A stretch of DNA of 12,827 nt, from contig SFPH01000017.1 of NCBI GenBank assembly GCA_004552115.1, positions 1-12,827 on the forward strand, given 5' to 3'. Under the pieces are notes generated by a model. It was not told the DNA's origin. It made no database searches and was given only the letters and a program-made list of their open reading frames with translations. The translations under genes and the position numbers were made by a program. Each line of letters begins with the position of its first letter. The stretch's first letter is position 1. Origin of the DNA: Bacteroidales bacterium. GTDB lineage: Bacteria; Bacteroidota; Bacteroidia; Bacteroidales; UBA932. Of this stretch, positions 6,603-12,827 are shown in pieces.

Positions 6603-7688
6603 ATGAATATCAGACCATTGACCACAATTATCACAGCAGCCCTCATTGCCTTGGGCTGCTCTGAGGACGGCCCGTCCACCAATCAGGGCGACAATTCCGG
6701 ATTCGCTCTCGGAGCAGACATCAGCTGGACCACCAAGCTGGAGGATGTGGGCTGCAAATTCCGCAGCAGGGACTATAAGGAAAAGGAATGCACCGCTCTC
6801 ATGAAGGAGCTCGGAATGAACGCCATCAGGCTCAGGGTCTGGGTCAATCCGGCTGACGGGTATTCCGGCAAGGATGATGTCCTGGAGATGGCAAGAAGGG
6901 CAAAGGAGAACGGAATGAGGCTGATGATTGACTTCCATTACAGCGACTCCTGGGCAGACCCTGGCAAGCAGGTAATCCCTGCCGCCTGGCTTGATCTCGA
7001 CCTTGCCGGCCTCTGCAAAGCCGTTTCGGACCATACCAAGGATGTTCTCGGGGCATTGAAGGCCGAAGGCATCGACGTGGCCTGGGTTCAGGTCGGAAAC
7101 GAGGTCAATGACGGAATGCTGTACCACAAGGCATTGAACGGGGAAAGCGGAGTCTATGCCGACTGGGCCGGAGGCTGCATCTCGAAGGGAGGCAAGGACA
7201 ACTACATCGCCCTCAACAATGCGGGCTACGATGCCGTGAAGTCAGTCTATCCGGATGCCAAGGTCATTGTCCACATCAGTAACGGGCAGACCATCGGCAC
7301 TGCCAAGTGGGTACTTGACGCATTGGGAGCCAAGGGCAAATACGACATCATAGGTCTTTCCCTATATCCCGGAGGCTCTACCGAGACAGAGAACTCCAAC
7401 TGGGCCCCGAAGGTCAATGCCTGCATCTCCAATATCGGAACTCTGGCTGCTACATACGGCAAGGACGTGATGATCTGCGAGACCGGAATGGACTATTGGT
7501 ACGAGGATGTGGCCTACCAGATGCTCTCCTCCCTGCTGACCAAGGCAAAGGCTGAAAAACGCTGCCTAGGAGTATTCTACTGGGAGCCTGAGACAGACAA
7601 GGACAAGCTCGGCTACAATATGGGAGCCTTCAAGAACGGCATGCCTACCAGGGCTATGGACGCATTCACGGAGGCAGCCGGCAAATAG
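6603..7688 (+). CDS. GH53 arabinogalactan endo-beta-1,4-galactanase, lipoprotein
   Basis: GH53 enzymes cut beta-1,4-galactan, the side chain of pectic rhamnogalacturonan I (type I arabinogalactan), into galacto-oligosaccharides with retention of configuration. The 361-residue product has a (beta/alpha)8 barrel from about 36 to the end: GADISWTTKLEDVG near the start, AIRLRVWVNP (74-83), LMIDFHYSDSWADPGKQ (107-123). The acid/base is Glu167 in VQVGNE and the nucleophile Glu293 in ICETGMDYW. A type II signal peptide precedes Cys19 (LIALGC), so it is a lipoprotein. The residues after the Cys are Ser-Glu-Asp, acidic like the export signal that sends Bacteroidota lipoproteins to the cell surface, so outward display is probable. 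It follows the BASS gene by 6 nt and precedes the GH2 gene by 51 nt. No carbohydrate-binding module is seen. Confidence 0.95.
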   Translation: MNIRPLTTIITAALIALGCSEDGPSTNQGDNSGFALGADISWTTKLEDVGCKFRSRDYKEKECTALMKELGMNAIRLRVWVNPADGYSGKDDVLEMARRAKENGMRLMIDFHYSDSWADPGKQVIPAAWLDLDLAGLCKAVSDHTKDVLGALKAEGIDVAWVQVGNEVNDGMLYHKALNGESGVYADWAGGCISKGGKDNYIALNNAGYDAVKSVYPDAKVIVHISNGQTIGTAKWVLDALGAKGKYDIIGLSLYPGGSTETENSNWAPKVNACISNIGTLAATYGKDVMICETGMDYWYEDVAYQMLSSLLTKAKAEKRCLGVFYWEPETDKDKLGYNMGAFKNGMPTRAMDAFTEAAGK

Positions 7689-7739
7689 CCGTCTCTGCTT
7701 TCGTTGCCAATACTGACAAAAAGACTAATACGGGTAAAT

Positions 7740-10250
7740 ATGACATTGACAAGCATAATAATTACGGCCCTGGCCGCATTGCAGCTTACCGCAGCCGCCA
7801 CGGCTTCCGCACCGAGGAAAGAGACCACATTGACAGACTGGGAGTTCCGCAGGGACCACGACTGGAAGGCCGGCGAAGGCTGGACTGCGGTGAAAGTACC
7901 TCACGACTGGGCCATCACCGGTCCTTTCTCGAAGGAAAATGACCTCCAGGTAGTGGCTGTGGTACAGAACGGAGAGAAACAGGCTACCGAGAAGACAGGC
8001 CGCAGCGGAGGCCTCCCGTACATGGGCAAAGGCTGCTACAGGACCTTCATCGACATCTCCGGCAATCTCAGCCGTACCATTCTTTTCGACGGGGCGATGA
8101 GCGAGGCTCAGGTGCTGGTGAACGGGGTGAAGGTCGGCGAATGGCCATACGGCTACAATTCATACAGTTTCGACATCACCGGTGCCCTCAGGCAGGGCCG
8201 CAATGAAATTGTTGTCCTGCTCGAGAACAGACCCTTCTCATCCAGATGGTATCCCGGGGCTGGACTGTACAGAAAGGTGAGGCTGATAGAGACAAACCCT
8301 GTCCACATACCGGTGTGGGGCGTATTCATCACCACTCCGAAGGTATCCGCGGAGGAGGCCGGAGTCAGGATCTCCACCAATGTCGAAGGCGCCGCCGAAG
8401 GCGAGACCCTGCTTGTCAGGACCAGAATTTTCGACAATGAGGACCGCATCGTGGCCGAAAGGACGGACTCCAGGGCCATCTGCCACGGAGACCCTGCCAT
8501 ACAGAATCTGATCGTCCCTTCCCCAAGGCTCTGGTCACCGGAGAACCCGGTTCTCTACAAGGCCGAGACGGCCGTCATCCGTGACGGGGAAATCCTCGAC
8601 ATTGTGGACAACCGCTTCGGAATCAGGACTGTGGAGTGGATAGCCGACCGCGGGTTCTTCCTCAACGGACAGAGGCGCATCATCAGGGGCGTCTGCCTCC
8701 ACCACGACCTCGGCCCGCTCGGTGCCGCCATAAACAGGACAGCCATCCATCACCAGCTGAAAATGCTGAAGGATATGGGCTGCGACGCCATCAGGACCTC
8801 GCACAACATGCCTGCGGAGGAGCTGGTGGAACTCTGCGACGAGATGGGCTTCATGATAATGCCGGAGGCCTTCGACGAATGGGAGGTGGCAAAATGCGAG
8901 AACGGCTACCACCGGTACTTCAATGACTGGGCGGAGAAGGATGTGATCAATATGGTCCGCCATTTCCGCAACTCCCCTTCCGTGATAATGTGGAGCATCG
9001 GCAATGAAGTTCCGACACAATGGACTCCGGACGGATACAAGGTAGCCTCGATGCTGCAGGACATCTGCCACAGGGAGGACCCCGGCAGGGTCGTGACCTG
9101 CGGAATGGACCAGTTCGACGCCGTGGTGAACAACGGTTTCGGCGCCAGGCTCGACATCCCGGGCTTCAACTACAAGACAAGAAGGTACAACGAGGCTTAT
9201 TCCAAGCTTCCGCAGAACATAATCCTCGGCTCGGAGACAGCCTCCACAGTAAGTTCCAGGGGCGTTTACCATCTCCCGGGCCAGGCATTGTCGGACGGCA
9301 GCGTGCCTGAGGACTTCAATGCTCTCTCAGGCGCACAGAGGATGCATCCGGACCAGCAGTCATCTTCCTATGACAATGAGTATTGCTGGTGGTCCAACAT
9401 CCCGGACGTGGACTTCGCCGCCGACGAGGCCTACTCCTGGATGACCGGGCAGTTCGTCTGGACCGGCTTCGACTATCTCGGCGAGCCGACTCCGTACGAC
9501 ACCGAGGCCTGGCCGAGCCACTCCTCCGTGTTCGGCATCATTGACCTGGCCTCCATCCCGAAGGACAGGTTCTACCTCTACAGGAGCGTCTGGAACAGGG
9601 ATGAGGCCACTCTGCACGTGCTTCCGCACTGGAACTGGAAGGGACAGGAAGGCAGGAATGTGCCGGTGATGGTCTATACATCCTGGCCTGCTGCCGAGCT
9701 CTTCGTCAACGGGGTCAGCCAGGGCATCGTCAGGAAGGACACCACGCCTGTCAGCGAATGGAAGGGCATTCTTCCGGACGACAGGACATTGATGGGAAGA
9801 TACCGCCTCATCTGGCCGGACGTGAAATATCAGCCGGGCGAAATCCGGGTCGTGGCTTACGACAATGAAGGCCGGGCAGTGGCTGAGGAAACTGTCAGGA
9901 CAGCCGGGAAGGCATACTCCCTGAAAGTCGCCATGGATGCCTGGAACGAGGGTGGAGCGGATTATGCCGGAATCGCCGATCCTGAGCTCATTTACCTGAA
10001 TGTCAGTGTATTGGACAAGGAAGGAAACATCGTTCCGAATGATGACCGCCTGGTCAGCGTGAAGGTGGGCGGAGCAGGAAGATTCAAGGCCATCGGCAAT
10101 GGTGACGCCACCTGCCTCGAGCCGTTCCAGAACCCGCAGATGCATCTGTTCTCGGGCCAGCTCACCGTCATTGCCGAAAGAATCGGAGAAGGTCCGGTTA
10201 CGGTGGAAGTCTCAGCAAAAGGATTGAAATCATCTAAAATAACATTCTAA
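7740..10250 (+). CDS. GH2 family beta-galactosidase-like glycoside hydrolase, exported
   Basis: The product has 836 residues when started at 7740 (MTLTSIIITALAALQLTAAA), which gives a clean signal peptide cut near residue 23, so it is likely periplasmic. An ATG at 7704 would add 12 residues and spoil the signal. Order of domains: N-terminal sugar-binding jelly roll (about 30-185), Ig-like domain (about 186-295), catalytic barrel (about 300-600), a DUF4982-like domain around YTSWPAAELFVNG, and a C-terminal domain. The acid/base is Glu423 in SIGNEVP and the nucleophile is Glu499 in LGSETAS. Conserved LHHDLGPLGAAIN and RTSHNMP motifs support GH2. GH2 includes beta-galactosidases, beta-glucuronidases and beta-mannosidases; the GH53 neighbour makes beta-galactosidase the best guess, trimming galacto-oligosaccharides to galactose. 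The stop overlaps the next gene's start by one base (TAATG). Confidence 0.93.
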   Translation: MTLTSIIITALAALQLTAAATASAPRKETTLTDWEFRRDHDWKAGEGWTAVKVPHDWAITGPFSKENDLQVVAVVQNGEKQATEKTGRSGGLPYMGKGCYRTFIDISGNLSRTILFDGAMSEAQVLVNGVKVGEWPYGYNSYSFDITGALRQGRNEIVVLLENRPFSSRWYPGAGLYRKVRLIETNPVHIPVWGVFITTPKVSAEEAGVRISTNVEGAAEGETLLVRTRIFDNEDRIVAERTDSRAICHGDPAIQNLIVPSPRLWSPENPVLYKAETAVIRDGEILDIVDNRFGIRTVEWIADRGFFLNGQRRIIRGVCLHHDLGPLGAAINRTAIHHQLKMLKDMGCDAIRTSHNMPAEELVELCDEMGFMIMPEAFDEWEVAKCENGYHRYFNDWAEKDVINMVRHFRNSPSVIMWSIGNEVPTQWTPDGYKVASMLQDICHREDPGRVVTCGMDQFDAVVNNGFGARLDIPGFNYKTRRYNEAYSKLPQNIILGSETASTVSSRGVYHLPGQALSDGSVPEDFNALSGAQRMHPDQQSSSYDNEYCWWSNIPDVDFAADEAYSWMTGQFVWTGFDYLGEPTPYDTEAWPSHSSVFGIIDLASIPKDRFYLYRSVWNRDEATLHVLPHWNWKGQEGRNVPVMVYTSWPAAELFVNGVSQGIVRKDTTPVSEWKGILPDDRTLMGRYRLIWPDVKYQPGEIRVVAYDNEGRAVAEETVRTAGKAYSLKVAMDAWNEGGADYAGIADPELIYLNVSVLDKEGNIVPNDDRLVSVKVGGAGRFKAIGNGDATCLEPFQNPQMHLFSGQLTVIAERIGEGPVTVEVSAKGLKSSKITF

Positions 10251-10780
10251 TGGAAAATCAGGTATTGGACGCCATCAAGACAAGGCGCAGCATAAGGAAA
10301 TACAGGCCGGAGCAGATAAAGGACGAGGAACTCCTCACCGTCCTCGAGGCCGGCACATTCGCCCCGACAGGCAAGAACCGTCAGGACCCGTTCATCGTAG
10401 CGGTTCAGAATGAGGAACTTATGAAGAAGCTCATTCGCATGAATGCGGAGATTATGGGGACAGACTCAAACCCATACTACAATGCGCCTACCATCGTGCT
10501 GGTGTTCGCCCCGGCGGTGAAGGACAACAGGAACTCCGTCCAGGACGGCTCCCTCATTCTCGGGACAATGATGCTGGCGGCCCATTCCATCGGCCTGGCC
10601 TCCTGCTGGATCAACAGGGAAATGGAGATGTTCGCCACCGGAGAGGGCATTGAGATAATGAAGGAGCTCGGCATACCGGAAGGCTATATCGGCATCGGAG
10701 CCCTTTCGCTGGGCTACTCCGCCATTCCGAATCCGAAGGCATTGCCGAGAAAGGAGAATTATTATAAAATCGTGAAATAG
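10250..10780 (+). CDS. Nitroreductase-family FMN flavoprotein
   Basis: This 176-residue single-domain protein has the family size and motifs: TRRSIRKYRPEQI (11-23) contacts FMN phosphate, APTGKNRQDP (38-47) forms the flavin pocket, GLASCWI (115-121) is the core helix, and GALSLGY (150-156) lies near the C-terminus. It would be a cytoplasmic homodimer using NAD(P)H to reduce nitro compounds, quinones or enones; the natural substrate is unknown. Its ATG uses the last A of the GH2 stop codon, so it is translationally coupled to GH2 although no link to galactan breakdown is evident. DUF1963 begins 2 nt downstream. Confidence 0.93.
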   Translation: MENQVLDAIKTRRSIRKYRPEQIKDEELLTVLEAGTFAPTGKNRQDPFIVAVQNEELMKKLIRMNAEIMGTDSNPYYNAPTIVLVFAPAVKDNRNSVQDGSLILGTMMLAAHSIGLASCWINREMEMFATGEGIEIMKELGIPEGYIGIGALSLGYSAIPNPKALPRKENYYKIVK

Positions 10781-10782
10781 CC

Positions 10783-11409
10783 ATGGCTATCAGAATTGAC
10801 CTTGCCAAGACCGTGAAACCGCTGTTCTGCGAGAGCAAATGGTGGGGAGACCCGGATATGCCGGCGGATATGGAATACCCGATGATGAAGGTGGAGGGCG
10901 ACGAGGACTACCCTCTCACCTTCGTCTGCCAGATAAGATGCGAAGACATTGCCGCTCTCGACCCGGAGGGCCTTCTTCCTCACGACGGGATGCTCTATTT
11001 CTTCGCTGCGGTGGATGAATACGCAGGCTACGACTCCCCTGTCCATCTCGGCATAGGAGAATGGCCGAAGGGCTCTGTCGTAGTGAAATACACCAGGACA
11101 ATCAATATGGAGACCTTCCAGTCCTTCATCATGGTGGACGACGATGACCAGCCTGTGACGGACGAGGCCCTGGAGATGAGCTTCAGCAGCTGCGATGATC
11201 AGGCGGACGGCATCAAGCTCCTCGGCAAACCTTTCTTCGAGGAGGTCAGGGAGCAGTATCCGGACTGCGCCAACCTTCTTCAGATTGACGGAGACGAGAC
11301 CGCAGACATCAATTTCTATGACAGCGGAATGCTGAACATCATGGTAAGCCAGACAGACCTTGCAAAGGGTCTTCTGAAGAGGCCTAAAACTTATATGCAT
11401 TCATTATGA
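10783..11409 (+). CDS. DUF1963/YwqG-like protein
   Basis: This 208-residue protein fits the DUF1963 (YwqG-like) family: SKWWGDPDMP (18-27) near the start, PLTFVCQIRCEDIA (44-57), GMLYFF (69-74), and a C-terminal block LLQIDGDET (165-173) followed by SGMLNIMVSQTDLAKG (181-196). Residues 18-22 replace the usual S-K-x-G-G. It has no signal peptide or membrane segment and a strongly acidic composition. The molecular role of this family is not known. It lies in the tail of the operon: 2 nt after the nitroreductase stop, and its last codons overlap the start of the next gene (ATGA, 4 nt). Confidence 0.85.
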   Translation: MAIRIDLAKTVKPLFCESKWWGDPDMPADMEYPMMKVEGDEDYPLTFVCQIRCEDIAALDPEGLLPHDGMLYFFAAVDEYAGYDSPVHLGIGEWPKGSVVVKYTRTINMETFQSFIMVDDDDQPVTDEALEMSFSSCDDQADGIKLLGKPFFEEVREQYPDCANLLQIDGDETADINFYDSGMLNIMVSQTDLAKGLLKRPKTYMHSL

Positions 11410-12113
11410 ACATTGCCAAATTCCATTTCAATCCCCTGGAGGAATGCTGCTACCTGGTCTGGGACGAGACCGGGGAGGCCGCGATTGTGGATCCGGGATT
11501 CTACGACGGGCGGGAAGCCGACGCCCTCTACGGGAAAATACAGGAAAGGGGGCTGACTCCCAAGATGATACTGCTCACCCACGGCCATTTCGACCATATC
11601 TACGGAGTGGCGGAATGCTCCCGGCATTATGACATCCCCGTGATGATGTCGGCCGGCGACAAGGTCATTCTAGAGAACAACAGCTTCTTCACAGAAGGCT
11701 TCGGCCTCAGGGCCGCGGACGGAAACTTTGATTTCAAGCCGGTGGCGGATGGGGACATTGTAAAGTTCGGGAACATTGAACTTCAAGTGATTGCAACTCC
11801 GGGACACACTCCCGGAGGGGTATGCTGGTACGGGGAGAAGGATGGAGTGCTGTTCTCAGGAGACACGCTGTTCGCCGGGGCTATCGGGCGCACTGACAAT
11901 GCCTGGGGAGACTATGACAAGATGATTGTGGCGATAATGGACAAGCTGATGGGCCTGGACGGACACGTGAGCGTGCTGCCCGGACACGGTCCGGAATCCA
12001 GCATTGCCTACGAGCGCACCCACAATCCTTTCCTTCAGCCTTTCAACGAGCCCGGAGGGGACGATCTGGACTGGGACGCCGAGGGAATCGAGCTGGATGG
12101 TACTATTCAATAG
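11406..12113 (+). CDS. Metallo-beta-lactamase-fold hydrolase, glyoxalase II-like
   Basis: This 235-residue cytoplasmic protein has a full two-metal site of the metallo-beta-lactamase fold: THGHFDH (58-64), His134 in TPGHTPGG, Asp153 in FSGDTLF and His194 in LPGHG. The sequence after Asp153 (AGAIGRTD) is typical of the glyoxalase II/YcbL group, which hydrolyses thioesters such as S-lactoylglutathione; these compact members lack the C-terminal glutathione-binding domain of classic GloB, and the real substrate is not certain. The N-terminus (MNIAKFHFNPLEECCYLVWDE) matches the family, and the start overlaps the DUF1963 stop by 4 nt. It is the last gene of the probable operon. Confidence 0.93.
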   Translation: MNIAKFHFNPLEECCYLVWDETGEAAIVDPGFYDGREADALYGKIQERGLTPKMILLTHGHFDHIYGVAECSRHYDIPVMMSAGDKVILENNSFFTEGFGLRAADGNFDFKPVADGDIVKFGNIELQVIATPGHTPGGVCWYGEKDGVLFSGDTLFAGAIGRTDNAWGDYDKMIVAIMDKLMGLDGHVSVLPGHGPESSIAYERTHNPFLQPFNEPGGDDLDWDAEGIELDGTIQ

Positions 12114-12122
12114 AAAAAACGC

Positions 12123-12130
12123 TATATTTG
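12123..12130 (+). promoter_or_regulatory. -7 box of the PLDc_N-type gene
   Basis: TATATTTG matches the Bacteroidota -7 consensus exactly, 10 nt after the MBL stop codon. No good -33 box stands 19-21 nt upstream. Transcription would start near 12136, about 18 nt before the ATG at 12154, supporting that start over an upstream in-frame ATG. Confidence 0.6.
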
Positions 12131-12153
12131 CCAAAATTTTAAGACCTTACGAT

Positions 12154-12339
12154 ATGATTTCATTTCTTATTTGGATTATTGGCGTGGTCCTGACAATCAA
12201 GGCTGCGCTGGACATCTGGAAACTCCAGGGAGACGACGTGAAGAAGATTCTGTTCATCGTCCTAATCGTTCTGACGAGCTGGCTCGGAATTATTTTCTAC
12301 TACCTGTTCAAGAAGAATTTCCCTGCTTGGGTCAAATAA
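12154..12339 (+). CDS. Small PLDc_N-type two-helix membrane protein
   Basis: This 61-residue protein has two hydrophobic helices, about 2-20 (ISFLIWIIGVVLTIKAAL) and about 31-53 (ILFIVLIVLTSWLGIIFYYL), joined by a short charged loop. The TSWLGIIFYYLF core and the final WVK match the phospholipase D/nuclease N-terminal (PLDc_N) membrane domain, which in Bacteroidota often stands alone as a small protein of unknown function. It should sit in the inner membrane. The longer frame starting at 12004 is ignored because its first 50 codons lie on the MBL gene and upstream of the promoter. The end overlaps the 3' end of the minus-strand queH gene by 8 nt. Confidence 0.85.
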   Translation: MISFLIWIIGVVLTIKAALDIWKLQGDDVKKILFIVLIVLTSWLGIIFYYLFKKNFPAWVK

Positions 12340-12817
12340 GGTCCCGATCCTTCATCGCGGGACTTGATGCGATACTGAATTCACATCCGCAATACAGCTG
12401 ATTATAAAAGCCGTGTTCGCGGATGATTTCGTTTCTGCGGTCCTGGAGCCCGCCTTTGCGCCAGTTCATCTCCCACCAGGTCACGCCCGGAAAAAGCGAG
12501 CAGGCGTAGGCGCATCTGAGTCCCTTTTCCGGCTCTTTTTCCAGACCTCTGGCGATGCATTGCCACTCCCTGTGGTCATAATTGTCCACGACTATTTCCA
12601 GCCCGGTCTCAGCGGCATAGCGCAGGCATTCATTGCGCCTCATGTCATATTCCTCCTGCGGGTAAATATTGGAATTGCTGAAGAAGATGACAGGGCGGAA
12701 GCCTTGATTGACAAGGCATTCCACTATTGCGGACGAGCAGGGCGCACAGCAGGCGTGAAGAAGTATCCGACTGCCGGGAGGCGTCAGCACGAGGCCTTTA
12801 CCGCATCTGCACTTCAT
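12332..12817 (-). CDS. queH: Epoxyqueuosine reductase QueH, internally shortened
   Basis: QueH reduces epoxyqueuosine to queuosine in tRNA, the last step of queuosine synthesis, using an iron-sulphur site. The 161-residue frame has the family marks LLHACCAPCS (19-28), FFSNSNIYPQEEY (45-57), GLEKEPEKGLRC (91-102), NWRKGGLQDRR (118-128) and FYNQLYCGCEFS (137-148). Between RC (102) and GVTWW (111) relatives have about 50 residues with a second Cys close to the first and a TTL..S(P/R).KN helix; here only eight residues remain. Reading frame is kept, so the loss is near 40 codons. The missing stretch probably removes part of the active-site wall, so activity is doubtful. The ATG at 12817 may not be the true start: the frame is open to the right edge. 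It could be a decaying gene, a distinct short variant, or an assembly error. Confidence 0.82.
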   Translation of the reverse strand: MKCRCGKGLVLTPPGSRILLHACCAPCSSAIVECLVNQGFRPVIFFSNSNIYPQEEYDMRRNECLRYAAETGLEIVVDNYDHREWQCIARGLEKEPEKGLRCAYACSLFPGVTWWEMNWRKGGLQDRRNEIIREHGFYNQLYCGCEFSIASSPAMKDRDLI

Positions 12818-12827
12818 AAGTTGACCT

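Noticed and set aside
8535..10145. Long minus-strand open frames (245 and 261 codons) inside the GH2 gene.
   Set aside because: They lie antisense to a well-supported GH2 catalytic domain; such frames are common opposite GC-rich genes and neither resembles a protein I recognise.
12004..12153. N-terminal extension of the PLDc_N-type protein.
   Set aside because: The 50 upstream codons overlap the MBL gene in another frame and precede the -7 box at 12123-12130; the conserved protein begins at 12154.
1..12827. Mobile element, prophage, defence island or integron.
   Set aside because: No transposase, integrase, restriction or toxin genes, no terminal repeats, and no tRNA-linked attachment site were seen.

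Overview
The window looks like chromosomal DNA of a fairly GC-rich member of the Bacteroidales (Bacteroidota); I cannot fix the family or genus. Three things point there: several promoters fit the Bacteroidota consensus (TTG, about 19 nt, then TAnnTTTG); the protein types are typical of gut Bacteroidales (a GH53 lipoprotein plus a GH2 enzyme, a VTC-domain protein, a short PLDc_N membrane protein, a WRKGG-type QueH); and Shine-Dalgarno sites are nearly absent.

Left part, minus strand (1-3674). Read in the direction of transcription, rpsO (S15) comes first, from a near-perfect promoter, and ends in a strong hairpin terminator. pnp (polynucleotide phosphorylase) follows, the classical rpsO-pnp order, and ends in its own terminator. 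After that a separately promoted pair begins: a small secreted protein with YD/RHS-like repeats, whose stop codon overlaps the start of a VTC-domain (polyphosphate polymerase type) gene that runs off the left edge.

Middle (3734-5579). A cation diffusion facilitator (zinc exporter type) is transcribed divergently from rpsO, from a promoter that overlaps the rpsO promoter. It is broken: comparison with the family indicates a loss of about 22 nt at TM3, which gives a frameshift and a stop. It converges, with no gap at all, on a YgjP-like metalloprotease gene on the minus strand.

Right part, plus strand (5601-12113). Six closely packed genes read as one probable operon: a BASS-family transporter, a GH53 endo-beta-1,4-galactanase lipoprotein, a GH2 beta-galactosidase-like enzyme, a nitroreductase, a DUF1963/YwqG-like protein and a glyoxalase II-like metallo-beta-lactamase-fold hydrolase. 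GH53 and GH2 together make sense for breaking down pectic beta-1,4-galactan outside the cytoplasm: the lipoprotein cuts the chain and the GH2 enzyme removes galactose from the oligosaccharides. No SusC/SusD pair is present in the window. The last three genes look like general metabolism and share the transcript through overlapping or abutting codons.

Right end. A 61-residue PLDc_N-type membrane protein has its own -7 element and overlaps, tail to tail, a minus-strand queH (epoxyqueuosine reductase) gene that lacks about 40 central residues while keeping its reading frame.

I see no mobile element, CRISPR array, RNA gene or obvious defence system. The most interesting points are the two internally deleted genes, the small repeat protein coupled to the VTC gene, the overlapping divergent promoters, and the BASS transporter heading a galactan-degradation operon.
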